Positions 45,481 to 53,770 of a stretch of 64,000 nucleotides of DNA are shown one piece after another (positions within the stretch are counted from its first letter, which is position 1; every line of letters begins with the position of its first letter). Position numbers and translations under genes: made by a program. Source of the stretch: Bradyrhizobium sp. LTSP849 (lineage in GTDB: Bacteria; Pseudomonadota; Alphaproteobacteria; Rhizobiales; Xanthobacteraceae); contig NZ_JYMR01000007.1 of the NCBI RefSeq assembly GCF_000938255.1, positions 1-64,000 on the forward strand. The letters run 5' to 3'. The notes beneath the pieces are model-generated. The model saw nothing but the letters and a program-made list of their open reading frames with translations. It did no database searches and had not been told where the DNA came from.

Positions 45481-45512
45481 AGAATTTACAGCGGGAAAGC
45501 CGAAAAACGCGC

Positions 45513-46841
45513 TTATTCGGCCGCAAGCGCCTGAGTTACGTTCGGATTCGCGGCCGAGACCATGAAATCATGAATGCGCGGCACGATTTCCGACTTGAAG
45601 CGCGATCCATTGAACACACCGTAATGTCCGACGCCCTTCTGGACATAATGAACACGGCGATGATCCGGAATCGAGCTGCACAATCCGTGCGTTGCCTCGG
45701 TCTGACCGATGCCCGAGATGTCGTCGTTCTCGCCTTCGACCGTCATCAACGCAACGCGCGTGACCTTGGAGGGATCGACGCGAGTTCCACGATGGCTCAT
45801 CTCGCCCTTCGGCAGCGAGTGCTTCACGAACACGGTGTCGACCGTCTGTAGATAATATTCGGCGGAGAGATCCATCACCGCGAGATATTCGTCATAGAAG
45901 TCGCGATGCTTGTCGACGAGGTCGCCGTCGCCCTTCACCAGATTGGCGAAGAGCTGCTTGTGGGCATCCATGTGCCGGTCAAGATTCATGCTGATGAAGC
46001 CGTTGAGCTGCAAGAAGCCCGGATAGACGTCGCGCATCATGCCCGGATGCGGGAACGGCACCTTGGTGATGACGTTGTTGCGGAACCAGTCGATGCCGCG
46101 CTCCTGGGCGAGGTTGTTCACCGCAGTCGGATTGCGGCGCGTGTCGATCGGGCCGCCCATCAGCGTCATCGAGGTCGGCACGAACGGATCGCGCCGCGCT
46201 TCCATGATCGAGACGGCGGCGACGACGGGAACCGAGGGCTGGCACACCGCGATCACATGGGTGTTGCCACCAAGCACGTGCAACATCTCGATGACGTAAT
46301 CGATGTAATCATCGAGATCGAAACGGCCTTCGCTGAGCGGCACCATGCGCGCATCGGCCCAATCGGTGATGTAGACCTCATGCGCCGGCAGAAAGGCTTC
46401 GACCGTGCCACGCAGCAGCGTCGCGTAGTGGCCGGACATTGGCGCGACGATCAGCACACGCGGCTGCGGGCTGCGCAGCGGACGGGTGAACTTGCGATCG
46501 AAGTAGAGCAGCTTGCAGAACGGCTTTTCCCAGACCGGACGGACCTCGATCGGCACGCGGATGCCGTTGACCTCGGTGTCGTTGAGACCCCATTCCGGCT
46601 TGCCGTAGCGGCGCGTGGTGCGCTCGAACAATTCGCAGGCCGCAGCGACCGACTTGCCGACCTCGGTGCGCGCCCAGGGATTCAGCGGATTCTGAAACAG
46701 CAACTTGGTCGCGTCGGTGACGGCACGCGCTGGATTGAGAGAGGCCTGCGCCATCTCGTACATCCAGTACATCGGCGTGGTCAGGACCGGACTGCCTTCA
46801 CTCGCCAGAGGCGGTGCGCCGCCAAACTCACCAATAGGCAT
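45513..46841 (-). CDS. phaZ: Intracellular polyhydroxyalkanoate (PHB) depolymerase
   Basis: A 442-residue alpha/beta-hydrolase that mobilises native intracellular PHB granules. It has no signal peptide. The nucleophile is cysteine 200 in VCQPSVPVVA, as in the PhaZ1-type depolymerases where Cys replaces Ser. The C-terminal GVGHYGVFNGSRF contains the catalytic histidine. The N-terminus (MYEMAQASLNPARAVTDATKLLFQNPLNPWARTEVG in pieces) matches the PHB_depo_C class. ATG at 46841 with GAGGGA upstream is preferred to the in-frame TTG at 46847. It is monocistronic, upstream of a structured intergenic region. No phaC synthase gene is in the window. Confidence 0.94.
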   Translation of the reverse strand: MPIGEFGGAPPLASEGSPVLTTPMYWMYEMAQASLNPARAVTDATKLLFQNPLNPWARTEVGKSVAAACELFERTTRRYGKPEWGLNDTEVNGIRVPIEVRPVWEKPFCKLLYFDRKFTRPLRSPQPRVLIVAPMSGHYATLLRGTVEAFLPAHEVYITDWADARMVPLSEGRFDLDDYIDYVIEMLHVLGGNTHVIAVCQPSVPVVAAVSIMEARRDPFVPTSMTLMGGPIDTRRNPTAVNNLAQERGIDWFRNNVITKVPFPHPGMMRDVYPGFLQLNGFISMNLDRHMDAHKQLFANLVKGDGDLVDKHRDFYDEYLAVMDLSAEYYLQTVDTVFVKHSLPKGEMSHRGTRVDPSKVTRVALMTVEGENDDISGIGQTEATHGLCSSIPDHRRVHYVQKGVGHYGVFNGSRFKSEIVPRIHDFMVSAANPNVTQALAAE

Positions 46842-46962
46842 AATCAAATCCCTCTTCGCATCGCAGCATACTGCCGAATGCGTAATATTGCGTCAATGCA
46901 TGGTTCCGTACATCTACGTAGCGAAGACGGTTAAACCAGCCTAAATCCACGGGAAAGTGAAG

Positions 46963-47781
46963 TTATTCGCCGCCCGCGAGCAGAGAGCCGTTCTTTTTGG
47001 CGCTGCGCAAAAGGGCAAGGAATGCCCAAAAAGAAGCAACCAGAAGCACGACATTGATGGCTAACGCACTGAGCATCAGATCGGTTCTGAAGGTTTGCTC
47101 GATCAAAAGGGCCCGCATGCCCTCGAACACGTAAGTCGGCGGCAGCGACCAGGCGACATATTGCAGCCAGCCCGGCAAGACGCTGACCGGATAGTAGATG
47201 CAGGCGAGCGGCATGATCGCGAACATCAAGGTCCAGACGATGCTCTCGGCGCCCAGCCCGTTCCGCAACACCAGACCCGACACGAAGATGCCGACCGACC
47301 AGCTCGTGAAGATCAGATTGCAGAAGAAGGCGATCAACGGCAGGCCGAGGCTGTAGACGTTGAAGTGAAAAAAGATCAGCGCGAGCAGCGTCATCGGGAT
47401 GACTCCGATCGCGAGCCGGATCAGGCTCATGACCATGAGCGACAGCAGAAACTCGATCGGCTTCAACGGGCTCATCATGAGATTGCCGAGATTGCGAGCC
47501 CACATCTCTTCCAGGAACGAGATGGAGAAGCCGAGCTGCCCGCGAAACAGGATGTCCCAGAGGATGACGGCCCCGATCAGTGTGCCGCCGGCGCGCGCGA
47601 AGAAGCTGGCGTTCTGCGCGATGTAATACTGGATGAAGCCCCAGGTGATGACCTGGAGCGCCGGCCAGTACAGCAGCTCGAGCAGCCGCGGCCAGGACGA
47701 CATCAAGAGATACCAGTAGCGCAGGATCATCGCGCCGATGCGCAGCACGGAGATGCCGCGGTGAAGGGAGATATCGGTCAT
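46963..47781 (-). CDS. ABC-2 type exporter permease
   Basis: A 272-residue inner-membrane protein with six helices of the ABC2_membrane fold. Typical features are RNLGNLMMSPLKPIEFLLSLM at the first cytoplasmic loop and CIYYPVSVLPGWLQYVAWSLPPTYVFEGMRALL near the end, which resembles the NodJ/DrrB-like permease pattern. It partners the ATPase encoded upstream on the same strand. A palindromic repeat and 142 bases separate them. Substrate unknown; lipid-linked or polyketide-like exports are common for the family. Confidence 0.88.
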   Translation of the reverse strand: MTDISLHRGISVLRIGAMILRYWYLLMSSWPRLLELLYWPALQVITWGFIQYYIAQNASFFARAGGTLIGAVILWDILFRGQLGFSISFLEEMWARNLGNLMMSPLKPIEFLLSLMVMSLIRLAIGVIPMTLLALIFFHFNVYSLGLPLIAFFCNLIFTSWSVGIFVSGLVLRNGLGAESIVWTLMFAIMPLACIYYPVSVLPGWLQYVAWSLPPTYVFEGMRALLIEQTFRTDLMLSALAINVVLLVASFWAFLALLRSAKKNGSLLAGGE

Positions 47782-47810
47782 AACCGCACCGCGTAGCTCG
47801 GATGGATCCG

Positions 47811-47897
47811 GTAGCCCGGATGGAGCGAAGCGTAATCCGGGAATCGTGCCACGAGCGACGAAGGCCCCGGATTTCGCTGCGCTCCATCCGGGCTACG
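47811..47897. repeat. Palindromic intergenic repeat, family F
   Basis: GTAGCCCGGATGGAGCGAAG..AATCCGGG at the left and CCCCGGATTTCGCTGCGCTCCATCCGGGCTAC in two pieces at the right form a long inverted repeat. It is placed between the ATPase and permease genes of one ABC-2 exporter, so probably inside a transcript. Confidence 0.85.
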
Positions 47898-47923
47898 GCT
47901 ACGGCCGAAACATTGGGGCTCGC

Positions 47924-48727
47924 TCATCGCGCCGCCTCCTGAACACCGTTCACCCGGCCGCGCGCGACGTCGAGAAACACTTCCTCCAGCGTGGTGCGGT
48001 TGTAGCGGACCAAAATGGCCTCGGGCGTGTCGTCGTCCTCGACGCGGCCACGCTTCATGATGATGACGCGGTCGCAGAGCCGCTCGACCTCGAGCATGTT
48101 GTGCGACGCCAGCAGGATGGTGGCGTTGTGCGCCCTGCGGTAACGCTCCAGATGCGCCCGCACCCAATCGGCCGTATCAGGGTCGAGCGAGGCGGTCGGC
48201 TCGTCCAGCAGCAACAGCTCCGGCTGGTTGATCAGCGCCTTCGCGAGCGCGACGCGGGTCTTCTGCCCGGCGGAGAGCTTGCCATTGGCGCGGTCGATGA
48301 ATTCGGTGAGATCGAGATCGTCGGCCAGCTCTGCGATGCGGTCGGTGAGATTCTTCACCGCATAGAGCTTGCCGAAGATGGTGAGGTTCTGCCGCACCGT
48401 GAGCCGCATCGGCATGTCGACATAGGGGCTCTCGAAATTCATCCGCCCCAGTACCGCGGCGCTCTCCTCCGGCATCCGATGCCCGAGCACCCGCACACGG
48501 CCGGAGGTCGCCAGCACCAGGCCCATGATCATCGCGATGGTGGTGGTCTTGCCGGCGCCGTTGCCGCCGAGGAGGCCGGTGATGCTGCCGCGGGGAAGCG
48601 AGAAAGAGATGCCGTCCACCGCGCGGGTCTGCTTGTAGAGCTTGACGAGGCGATCGACCTCTATTGCCGCAGACGAAGTGCCATCCGCGACAGTCGGCCG
48701 ACTTGAAGCATTGTCGTTCTCAGTCAT
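47924..48727 (-). CDS. ABC-2 exporter ATP-binding protein
   Basis: A 267-residue ATPase with Walker A GGNGAGKTTT, Q-loop FESPYVDMP, signature LSAGQKTRVALAKAL, Walker B LLLLDEPTASLD and switch ASHNMLEVERL. The N-terminus has a 20-residue serine/threonine-rich extension. The Q-loop region (MNFESPYVDMPMRLTVRQNL) and the signature LSAGQ rather than LSGGQ mark the CcmA/DrrA-like subclass. It works with the permease at 46963. ATG at 48727; the upstream extension is not coding-like. It is divergent from regS. Confidence 0.9.
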   Translation of the reverse strand: MTENDNASSRPTVADGTSSAAIEVDRLVKLYKQTRAVDGISFSLPRGSITGLLGGNGAGKTTTIAMIMGLVLATSGRVRVLGHRMPEESAAVLGRMNFESPYVDMPMRLTVRQNLTIFGKLYAVKNLTDRIAELADDLDLTEFIDRANGKLSAGQKTRVALAKALINQPELLLLDEPTASLDPDTADWVRAHLERYRRAHNATILLASHNMLEVERLCDRVIIMKRGRVEDDDTPEAILVRYNRTTLEEVFLDVARGRVNGVQEAAR

Positions 48728-48882
48728 GCTAGAGGCGTTCTTCCGCCATTGCGCCGTCGAGTGCAAGACCTGAAGTAATAGGACCTGAAGTAACACGGGT
48801 TGATGTAAGAGGCCTGCAAGCAGGCCGAACGTGTGCGCCAGCGTGTTTGTGATCGGGCGCACGCACCGCTAGATTGGCTGAG

Positions 48883-50193
48883 ATGACCGAGACTGCAGCT
48901 TCCGACTTCCGTCCCTCGCAGCGACATATCCGCCTGGACACCATCCTGCGGCTGCGCTGGCTCGCTGTGCTGGGCCAGCTCGCCGCGATCTTTATCGTGG
49001 CGCAGGGGCTCGAGTTCGAGGTCGAGATTGTCCCCTGTGTCAGCATCATCGGCCTGTCGGCCTTGCTTAACCTGGCCCTGCAAACCGTGGCCAACCCGAT
49101 GCAGCGGCTGGAGCCGCTTCAGGCGGCCGGGCTGCTGGCGCTGAACATCGTGGAACTGGCCGGGCTGCTGTTTTTCACCGGCGGATTGCAGAACCCGTTC
49201 TCGTTCCTGTTCCTCGCGCCGGTGCTGATCTCAGCCACCGCCTTGCCGGCCCGGCTGACCTTCGCCATCGGCCTTCTGGCCGTGGCCTGCGCCTCGATCC
49301 TGTTCTTCTTTCATCTGCCGCTGCCATGGGATTCGGAAGATCCCGTGGTGCTCCCGCCGATCTATCTCTTCGGCGTCTGGCTCTCGATCGTGCTCGCGAT
49401 CGGTGTCACCAGCCTCTACTCGTTCCAGGTGACCGAGGAGGCGCGCAAGCTTGCCGACGCTTTGGCCGCGACCGAACTGGTGTTGACGCGCGAGCAGCAT
49501 CTGACCCAGCTCGATGGATTGGCGGCGGCCGCAGCGCACGAGCTTGGCACGCCGCTCGCGACCATCTTCCTGATCTCGCGCGAGTTGGAAAAGACGGTGA
49601 AGGAGCCGGTCTTCGCCGCCGACCTGAAAACCCTGCGCGAGCAGACGCAGCGCTGCCGCGACATTTTGAGCAAGATCACCCAGCTCTCCTCCAGCGGCGC
49701 GCCGTTCGACCACATGAAGGTGTCCGAACTGATCGAGGAGGTGGTGGCGCCGCATCGCGATTTCGGCGTCGACATCAAGGTGCGGATCGCGATTGCCGCC
49801 ACGGCCGAGCCGGTCGGATCGCGCAATCCGGCGGTGCTCTATGGCGTCGGCAATATCGTCGAGAACGCCGTCGATTTCGCCAACTCCACGGTCGAGGTGA
49901 ACGCGTGGTGGAACAATGACACGATCGAGATCGTGATTTCCGATGACGGCCCGGGCATTCCGCCAGATCTCTTGCGCCGGATCGGCGAGCCTTATCTATC
50001 GCGGCGGCGCACCCAGGATGCCGGCGGCGGCCTGGGCCTCGGCGTGTTCATCGCCCGCACGCTCCTCGAACGCACCGGCGCCAAGGTCTCGTTTACCAAT
50101 CGAACCTTCCCGGAACACGGTGCAGTGGTCCAGATCGCGTGGCCGAGGGAGCGTTTTGAGGCTATCGAGACCTTCGAAGAAACAATAGGATAG
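48883..50193 (+). CDS. regS: Redox-responsive sensor histidine kinase RegS (ActS/RegB type)
   Basis: A 436-residue membrane kinase with six predicted transmembrane helices. The quinone-binding motif GGLQNPF (100-106) and the redox-active cysteine C258 (TQRCRDIL) of RegB/PrrB/ActS proteins are both present. The phosphorylated histidine is H219 in AAAAHELGTPLATI. The ATPase domain has NIVENAVDFA (N box) and DDGPGIP and GLGLGVF (G boxes). It phosphorylates RegR under low oxygen or reduced quinone conditions. ATG at 48883 is preferred to the upstream TTG at 48874. regR follows after 103 bases. Confidence 0.95.
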   Translation: MTETAASDFRPSQRHIRLDTILRLRWLAVLGQLAAIFIVAQGLEFEVEIVPCVSIIGLSALLNLALQTVANPMQRLEPLQAAGLLALNIVELAGLLFFTGGLQNPFSFLFLAPVLISATALPARLTFAIGLLAVACASILFFFHLPLPWDSEDPVVLPPIYLFGVWLSIVLAIGVTSLYSFQVTEEARKLADALAATELVLTREQHLTQLDGLAAAAAHELGTPLATIFLISRELEKTVKEPVFAADLKTLREQTQRCRDILSKITQLSSSGAPFDHMKVSELIEEVVAPHRDFGVDIKVRIAIAATAEPVGSRNPAVLYGVGNIVENAVDFANSTVEVNAWWNNDTIEIVISDDGPGIPPDLLRRIGEPYLSRRRTQDAGGGLGLGVFIARTLLERTGAKVSFTNRTFPEHGAVVQIAWPRERFEAIETFEETIG

Positions 50194-50296
50194 GCCGCGA
50201 CCTTGCGTCGCACGAGAGGCCCGATCGACTAATGGCGGCCTTGGCACCGCCTGATTGCGACGCCATATGTAGATGTGCTGGAGAGAGGACAAAACC

Positions 50297-50851
50297 TTGA
50301 ACGCCATCGTCGAACTGAACGAACAGACCGACCGCTCGCTTCTCATCGTCGAGGACGACAAGCCGTTTCTGGAGCGCTTGTCGCGCGCCATGGAAACGCG
50401 CGGTTTTGCGGTGACATCATGTGACACCGTCTCGGATGGTCTCGCCCAGATCGGCAAGTCCGCCCCCGCATTCGCAGTCGTCGATCTCAGGCTCGGCGAC
50501 GGCAACGGTCTCGATGTCGTGTCGGCGCTGAAGAAGAAGCGCCCCGAAGCTCGCGCGATCGTGCTGACCGGCTATGGCAACATCGCCACCGCCGTGACCG
50601 CGGTAAAGATGGGCGCGATCGATTATCTCTCGAAGCCTGCGGATGCCGACGACGTGGTCGCCGCATTGCTCTCGACCAATTCGGACAAATCCGAGCTGCC
50701 GGCGAACCCGATGTCGGCCGACCGCGTGCGCTGGGAACACATCCAGCGCATCTACGAGATGTGCAACCGCAACGTCTCGGAAACGGCGAGGCGGCTCAAC
50801 ATGCACCGCCGTACGTTGCAGCGGATTCTGGCCAAGCGCGCGCCGCGGTAA
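50297..50851 (+). CDS. regR: Response regulator RegR (ActR/PrrA type)
   Basis: A 184-residue two-domain regulator. The receiver domain has the acidic pair in IVEDDKPF, the phosphorylated D63 in VVDLRLGDGNGL, threonine in VLTGYGN and lysine in LSKPAD. The short C-terminal Fis-type helix-turn-helix reads NVSETARRLNMHRRTLQRILAKR, as in all RegR/RegA/PrrA proteins. It controls redox-dependent genes, in Bradyrhizobium including nitrogen fixation control upstream of NifA. TTG at 50297, with AGAGAGG upstream, gives the family length; an ATG at 50273 would add 8 untypical residues. Confidence 0.95.
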   Translation: MNAIVELNEQTDRSLLIVEDDKPFLERLSRAMETRGFAVTSCDTVSDGLAQIGKSAPAFAVVDLRLGDGNGLDVVSALKKKRPEARAIVLTGYGNIATAVTAVKMGAIDYLSKPADADDVVAALLSTNSDKSELPANPMSADRVRWEHIQRIYEMCNRNVSETARRLNMHRRTLQRILAKRAPR

Positions 50852-50873
50852 TTCAGCGACCGCCTATCTATCA

Positions 50874-51011
50874 CCGTCACCCTGAGGTGCTCGTCTTGCA
50901 AAGCAAGGCGAGCCTCGAAGGGCGACGGCCCGGCTGCATCTCGGCCGTACATCCTTCGAGGCTCCCCTTGCGATGCGCTCGCATCGTAAGCCTCGCACCT
51001 CAGGATGACGG
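50874..51011. repeat. Palindromic intergenic repeat, family G
   Basis: CGTCACCCTGAGGTGCTCGT at the left and CTCGCACCTCAGGATGACGG at the right enclose inner inverted blocks GAGCCTCGAAGG..CCTTCGAGGCTC. It lies just after regR, followed within 11 bases by a family B repeat. Together they fill most of the 288 bases before the convergent mmcB gene. Confidence 0.85.
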
Positions 51012-51021
51012 GGAAACGGAA

Positions 51022-51120
51022 CGTAGGGTGGGCAAAGGCGCGAAGCGCCGTGCCCATCACTTCCGCTTCAGTCCTGATTGGCTTGAATGGTGGGCACGCT
51101 TCGCTTTGCCCACCCTACGG
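51022..51120. repeat. Intergenic inverted repeat, family B, copy 4
   Basis: CGTAGGGTGGGCAAAGGCGC..GTGCCCA at the left and GGTGGGCACGCTTCGCTTTG..CCACCCTACG at the right around a 30-base centre. It lies directly upstream of the mmcB stop codon. Confidence 0.88.
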
Positions 51121-51139
51121 CAGCAGTGATCGCGGCGCC

Positions 51140-51631
51140 CTACTCCCAAAACTCCGCGTGCCCCTGCGGATCGACCAGGCGATTGATCCGCAACGCGGCC
51201 GCCATCGCAAAACGCACCGTCATCTGCTTGCGCGTGGCCGCAGCCAGCTTGTGCTCGGGCGCCTCGCAATGCAGATGCGCGCCATAGGCGTCCGCGATGA
51301 TCAGGCCGGTGCCTTCGGGAAATATCTCGCAAGGCAGGTCCTGCGTGAAGGCGAAGAACAGCCGGTCGCAATGGGCGCGGTACCCGGGCCATTTCTGGTC
51401 GGCGCGCAGATCCTCCATCGATGACTTGATCTCGACGATCCAGATCTCGCCACGCTCGTTCAATGCCACCAGATCGGCGCGCCGGCCCGACGGCAATGGC
51501 AACTCGCTGATGCAGGTGAACCCGAGCGAGCGCAGCAGCCGCGCCGTGCCGCGCGCGATGGCGAGCGCCGTCTCGGATTGACGGCGGTCCGGCGGCGGCA
51601 CGAGCGCGATGTTGCGGGCGGAGTTGTCCAT
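51140..51631 (-). CDS. mmcB: MmcB-family DNA repair protein
   Basis: A 163-residue soluble protein of the MmcB family (formerly DUF1052-type). The core resembles a restriction-endonuclease-like fold: ELPLPSGRRADLVALNERGEIWIVEIKSS contains the aspartate and the E-x-K that would form a PD-(D/E)xK nuclease site. The Caulobacter member is SOS-induced and contributes to mitomycin C and UV tolerance with ImuB/DnaE2. No LexA box was recognised upstream; a family A repeat occupies part of the upstream region. Single gene between regR and the GH13 gene. Confidence 0.88.
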   Translation of the reverse strand: MDNSARNIALVPPPDRRQSETALAIARGTARLLRSLGFTCISELPLPSGRRADLVALNERGEIWIVEIKSSMEDLRADQKWPGYRAHCDRLFFAFTQDLPCEIFPEGTGLIIADAYGAHLHCEAPEHKLAAATRKQMTVRFAMAAALRINRLVDPQGHAEFWE

Positions 51632-51702
51632 GGGGGGAGTTTAGCCGATTCCGGTGGGTGCGGACACCATTCGATAGAAGCGAGCTGTCGCCTATTCTCC
51701 GC

Positions 51703-51844
51703 TGTCGTCCCGGCGAAGGCCGGGACCCATAACCACAGGGAGGAGTTTGGCGAAGACTGGTAGTTAGAAAGCCTCCCGCGGTACGCGCACCGCGCTACAT
51801 CGTGAGATCACGCGGTATGGGTCCCGGCCTTCGCCGGGACGACA
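51703..51844. repeat. Mosaic palindromic intergenic repeat, family A, copy 5
   Basis: TGTCGTCCCGGCGAAGGCCG..ACCCATAACCACAGGGAGGA at the left and GATCACGCGGTATGGGTCCC..GCCGGGACGACA at the right. The interior holds GTTTGGCGAAGACTGG and CCGCGGTACGCGCACCGCG. It lies in the 293-base gap between mmcB and the GH13 gene. Confidence 0.9.
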
Positions 51845-51924
51845 GTGAGGCGGGAACCTCCCCCTGCCCTCGCACTTATCACGCAGCCGCCGCACCTCGG
51901 CGGGAGCATCGAGGGCGCTCGCGC

Positions 51925-53622
51925 ATGATCGACGATCTCTGGTACAAGAATGGCGTGATCTACTGCCTCTCTGTCGGCACCTATATGGACGCCAACGGCG
52001 ACGGAATCGGCGATTTCAAGGGTCTGCTGCGCCGGCTCGACTATCTGCACGGCCTCGGCATCACCACGATCTGGCTGATGCCGTTCCAGACCTCGCCGGG
52101 CCGCGACGACGGCTATGACGTCGCCGACTTTTACAGCGTCGATCCCCGCTACGGCACGCTTGGCGATTTCGTCGAGTTCACCCACGGCTGCAAGCAGCGC
52201 GGCATCCGCGTCATTATCGATCTCGTCGTCAACCACACCTCGGACCAGCATCACTGGTTCAAGGAAGCGCGGCGCGACAAGGACTCACCTTATCGGGACT
52301 GGTATGTGTGGTCGGACAAGAAGCCGGCCAACGCCAATCAGGGCATGGTGTTTCCCGGCGTGCAGAAGTCGACCTGGACGCGCGACAAGGAAGCCGGCGC
52401 CTGGTTCTTCCACCGCTTCTACGATTTCCAGCCTGATCTCAACACCTCGAACCCGCACGTGCAGGCCGAGATCCTGAAGATCATGGGCTTCTGGATCCAG
52501 CTCGGCGTTTCCGGCTTCCGCATGGACGCGGTGCCGTTCGTGATCGCCACCAAGGGCGCCAAGGTGAGGAAGCCCGTCGAGCAATACGACATGCTGCGCA
52601 CCTTCCGCGAATTCTTGCAATGGCGGCAGGGCGACGCCATCATCCTCGCCGAAGCCAATGTGCTGCCGGAAACCGACATGGAATATTTCGGCCGCGATGG
52701 CGACCGCATGCACATGATGTTCAATTTCCACGTCAACCAGCATCTGTTCTATGCGCTGGCGTCCGGCGACACGCGTCCGCTGGCGAAGGCGCTGAAGGCG
52801 ACCAAGCCGCGGCCGGCCGCGGCGCAATGGGGCCTGTTCCTGCGAAATCACGACGAACTCGATCTCGGCCGACTGACCAAAGTGCAGCGCGACATCGTGT
52901 TCAAGCGTTTCGGCCCCGACAAGGACATGCAGCTCTATGACCGCGGCATCCGTCGCCGCCTTGCGCCGATGCTGGGCGGCGACCGCAGGCGGCTCGAGCT
53001 TGCCTACAGCCTGATGTGCACGCTGCCGGGAACGCCTGTCATCCGCTACGGCGACGAGATCGCGATGGGTGACGATCTCTCGTTGCCCGAACGCAATTGC
53101 GCGCGCACGCCGATGCAATGGTCGACCGAACCGCAGGGCGGCTTCACCAAAAGCGACAAGCCGGCCAACCCCGTCATCGACAAGGGCCCTTACGGCTTCG
53201 AACACGTCAATGTCGCCAAGCAGCGGCGCGATCCCAACTCGATGCTGAACTGGACCGAGCGCATCGTGCGCATGCGCAAGGAGGTGCCCGAGATCGGCTG
53301 GGGCGATTTCGCCATCATCACGACGCGCGATCCCGCCGTTTTCATCATGCGCTATGACTGGCGCAACAATTCGGTGCTGTTCGTGCACAATCTGGATGAG
53401 AAGCCGCGCGAGACGACGTTCTCGGTGGGGCTGCCCGGAGACGCCGGCGAGCACCTGATCAACCTGCTTGCGGAAGACCACAGCCACGCCGACAAGCGCG
53501 GCCAGCACCGCATCGTGCTGGAGCCGTATGGGTATCGCTGGTATCGGGTCGGCGGGCTGGATTATCTGCTGAAGCGCAGTGATATCGACGAGAATGCGGC
53601 GGGCAACAAGCATCCGGGGTAA
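51925..53622 (+). CDS. GH13 alpha-glucan enzyme, trehalose synthase-like
   Basis: A 565-residue (beta/alpha)8 enzyme of the alpha-amylase family. The conserved regions are IDLVVNHTSDQH, GFRMDAVPF with the nucleophilic aspartate, AIILAEANV with the acid/base glutamate and FLRNHDELD with the transition-state aspartate. LWYKNGVIYCLSVGTYMDANGDGIGDFKGL and PFVIATKG resemble trehalose synthase (TreS) catalytic domains, but there is no C-terminal maltokinase. Activity may be isomerase or glucosidase. No signal peptide. ATG at 51925 is used. It converges with a second GH13 gene across a family A repeat. Confidence 0.88.
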   Translation: MIDDLWYKNGVIYCLSVGTYMDANGDGIGDFKGLLRRLDYLHGLGITTIWLMPFQTSPGRDDGYDVADFYSVDPRYGTLGDFVEFTHGCKQRGIRVIIDLVVNHTSDQHHWFKEARRDKDSPYRDWYVWSDKKPANANQGMVFPGVQKSTWTRDKEAGAWFFHRFYDFQPDLNTSNPHVQAEILKIMGFWIQLGVSGFRMDAVPFVIATKGAKVRKPVEQYDMLRTFREFLQWRQGDAIILAEANVLPETDMEYFGRDGDRMHMMFNFHVNQHLFYALASGDTRPLAKALKATKPRPAAAQWGLFLRNHDELDLGRLTKVQRDIVFKRFGPDKDMQLYDRGIRRRLAPMLGGDRRRLELAYSLMCTLPGTPVIRYGDEIAMGDDLSLPERNCARTPMQWSTEPQGGFTKSDKPANPVIDKGPYGFEHVNVAKQRRDPNSMLNWTERIVRMRKEVPEIGWGDFAIITTRDPAVFIMRYDWRNNSVLFVHNLDEKPRETTFSVGLPGDAGEHLINLLAEDHSHADKRGQHRIVLEPYGYRWYRVGGLDYLLKRSDIDENAAGNKHPG

Positions 53623-53640
53623 CGCCGACCACAATCTCGG

Positions 53641-53768
53641 TGTCGTCCCGGCGCAGGCCGGGACCCATAACCCCAGGGGGTAGTTTGGCGAAGACTCGTC
53701 GTGCGGTACGCCCACCGATCGCTATCGATAGATTCCGCGGTATGGGTCCCGGCCTTCGCCGGGACGAC
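53641..53768. repeat. Mosaic palindromic intergenic repeat, family A, copy 6
   Basis: TGTCGTCCCGGCGCAGGCCG at the left and GGCCTTCGCCGGGACGACGG at the right, with an interior of AGTTTGGCGAAGACTCGTCG, GCGGTACGCCCACCGATCGC and ATCGATAGATTCCGCGGTAT. The same module order is found in the copy at 57040. It fills the gap between two convergent GH13 genes and ends at the stop codon of the second. Confidence 0.92.
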
Positions 53769-53770
53769 GG

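Noticed and set aside
45296..45565. An 89-codon plus-strand frame in the phaZ downstream gap
   Set aside because: It begins with TTG without a ribosome-binding site, overlaps the phaZ 3' end in antisense and has no conserved features.
52285..53715. Open frame of 476 codons antisense to the trehalose synthase-like gene
   Set aside because: The sense strand carries all four GH13 catalytic regions, and the antisense frame runs into the palindromic repeat.
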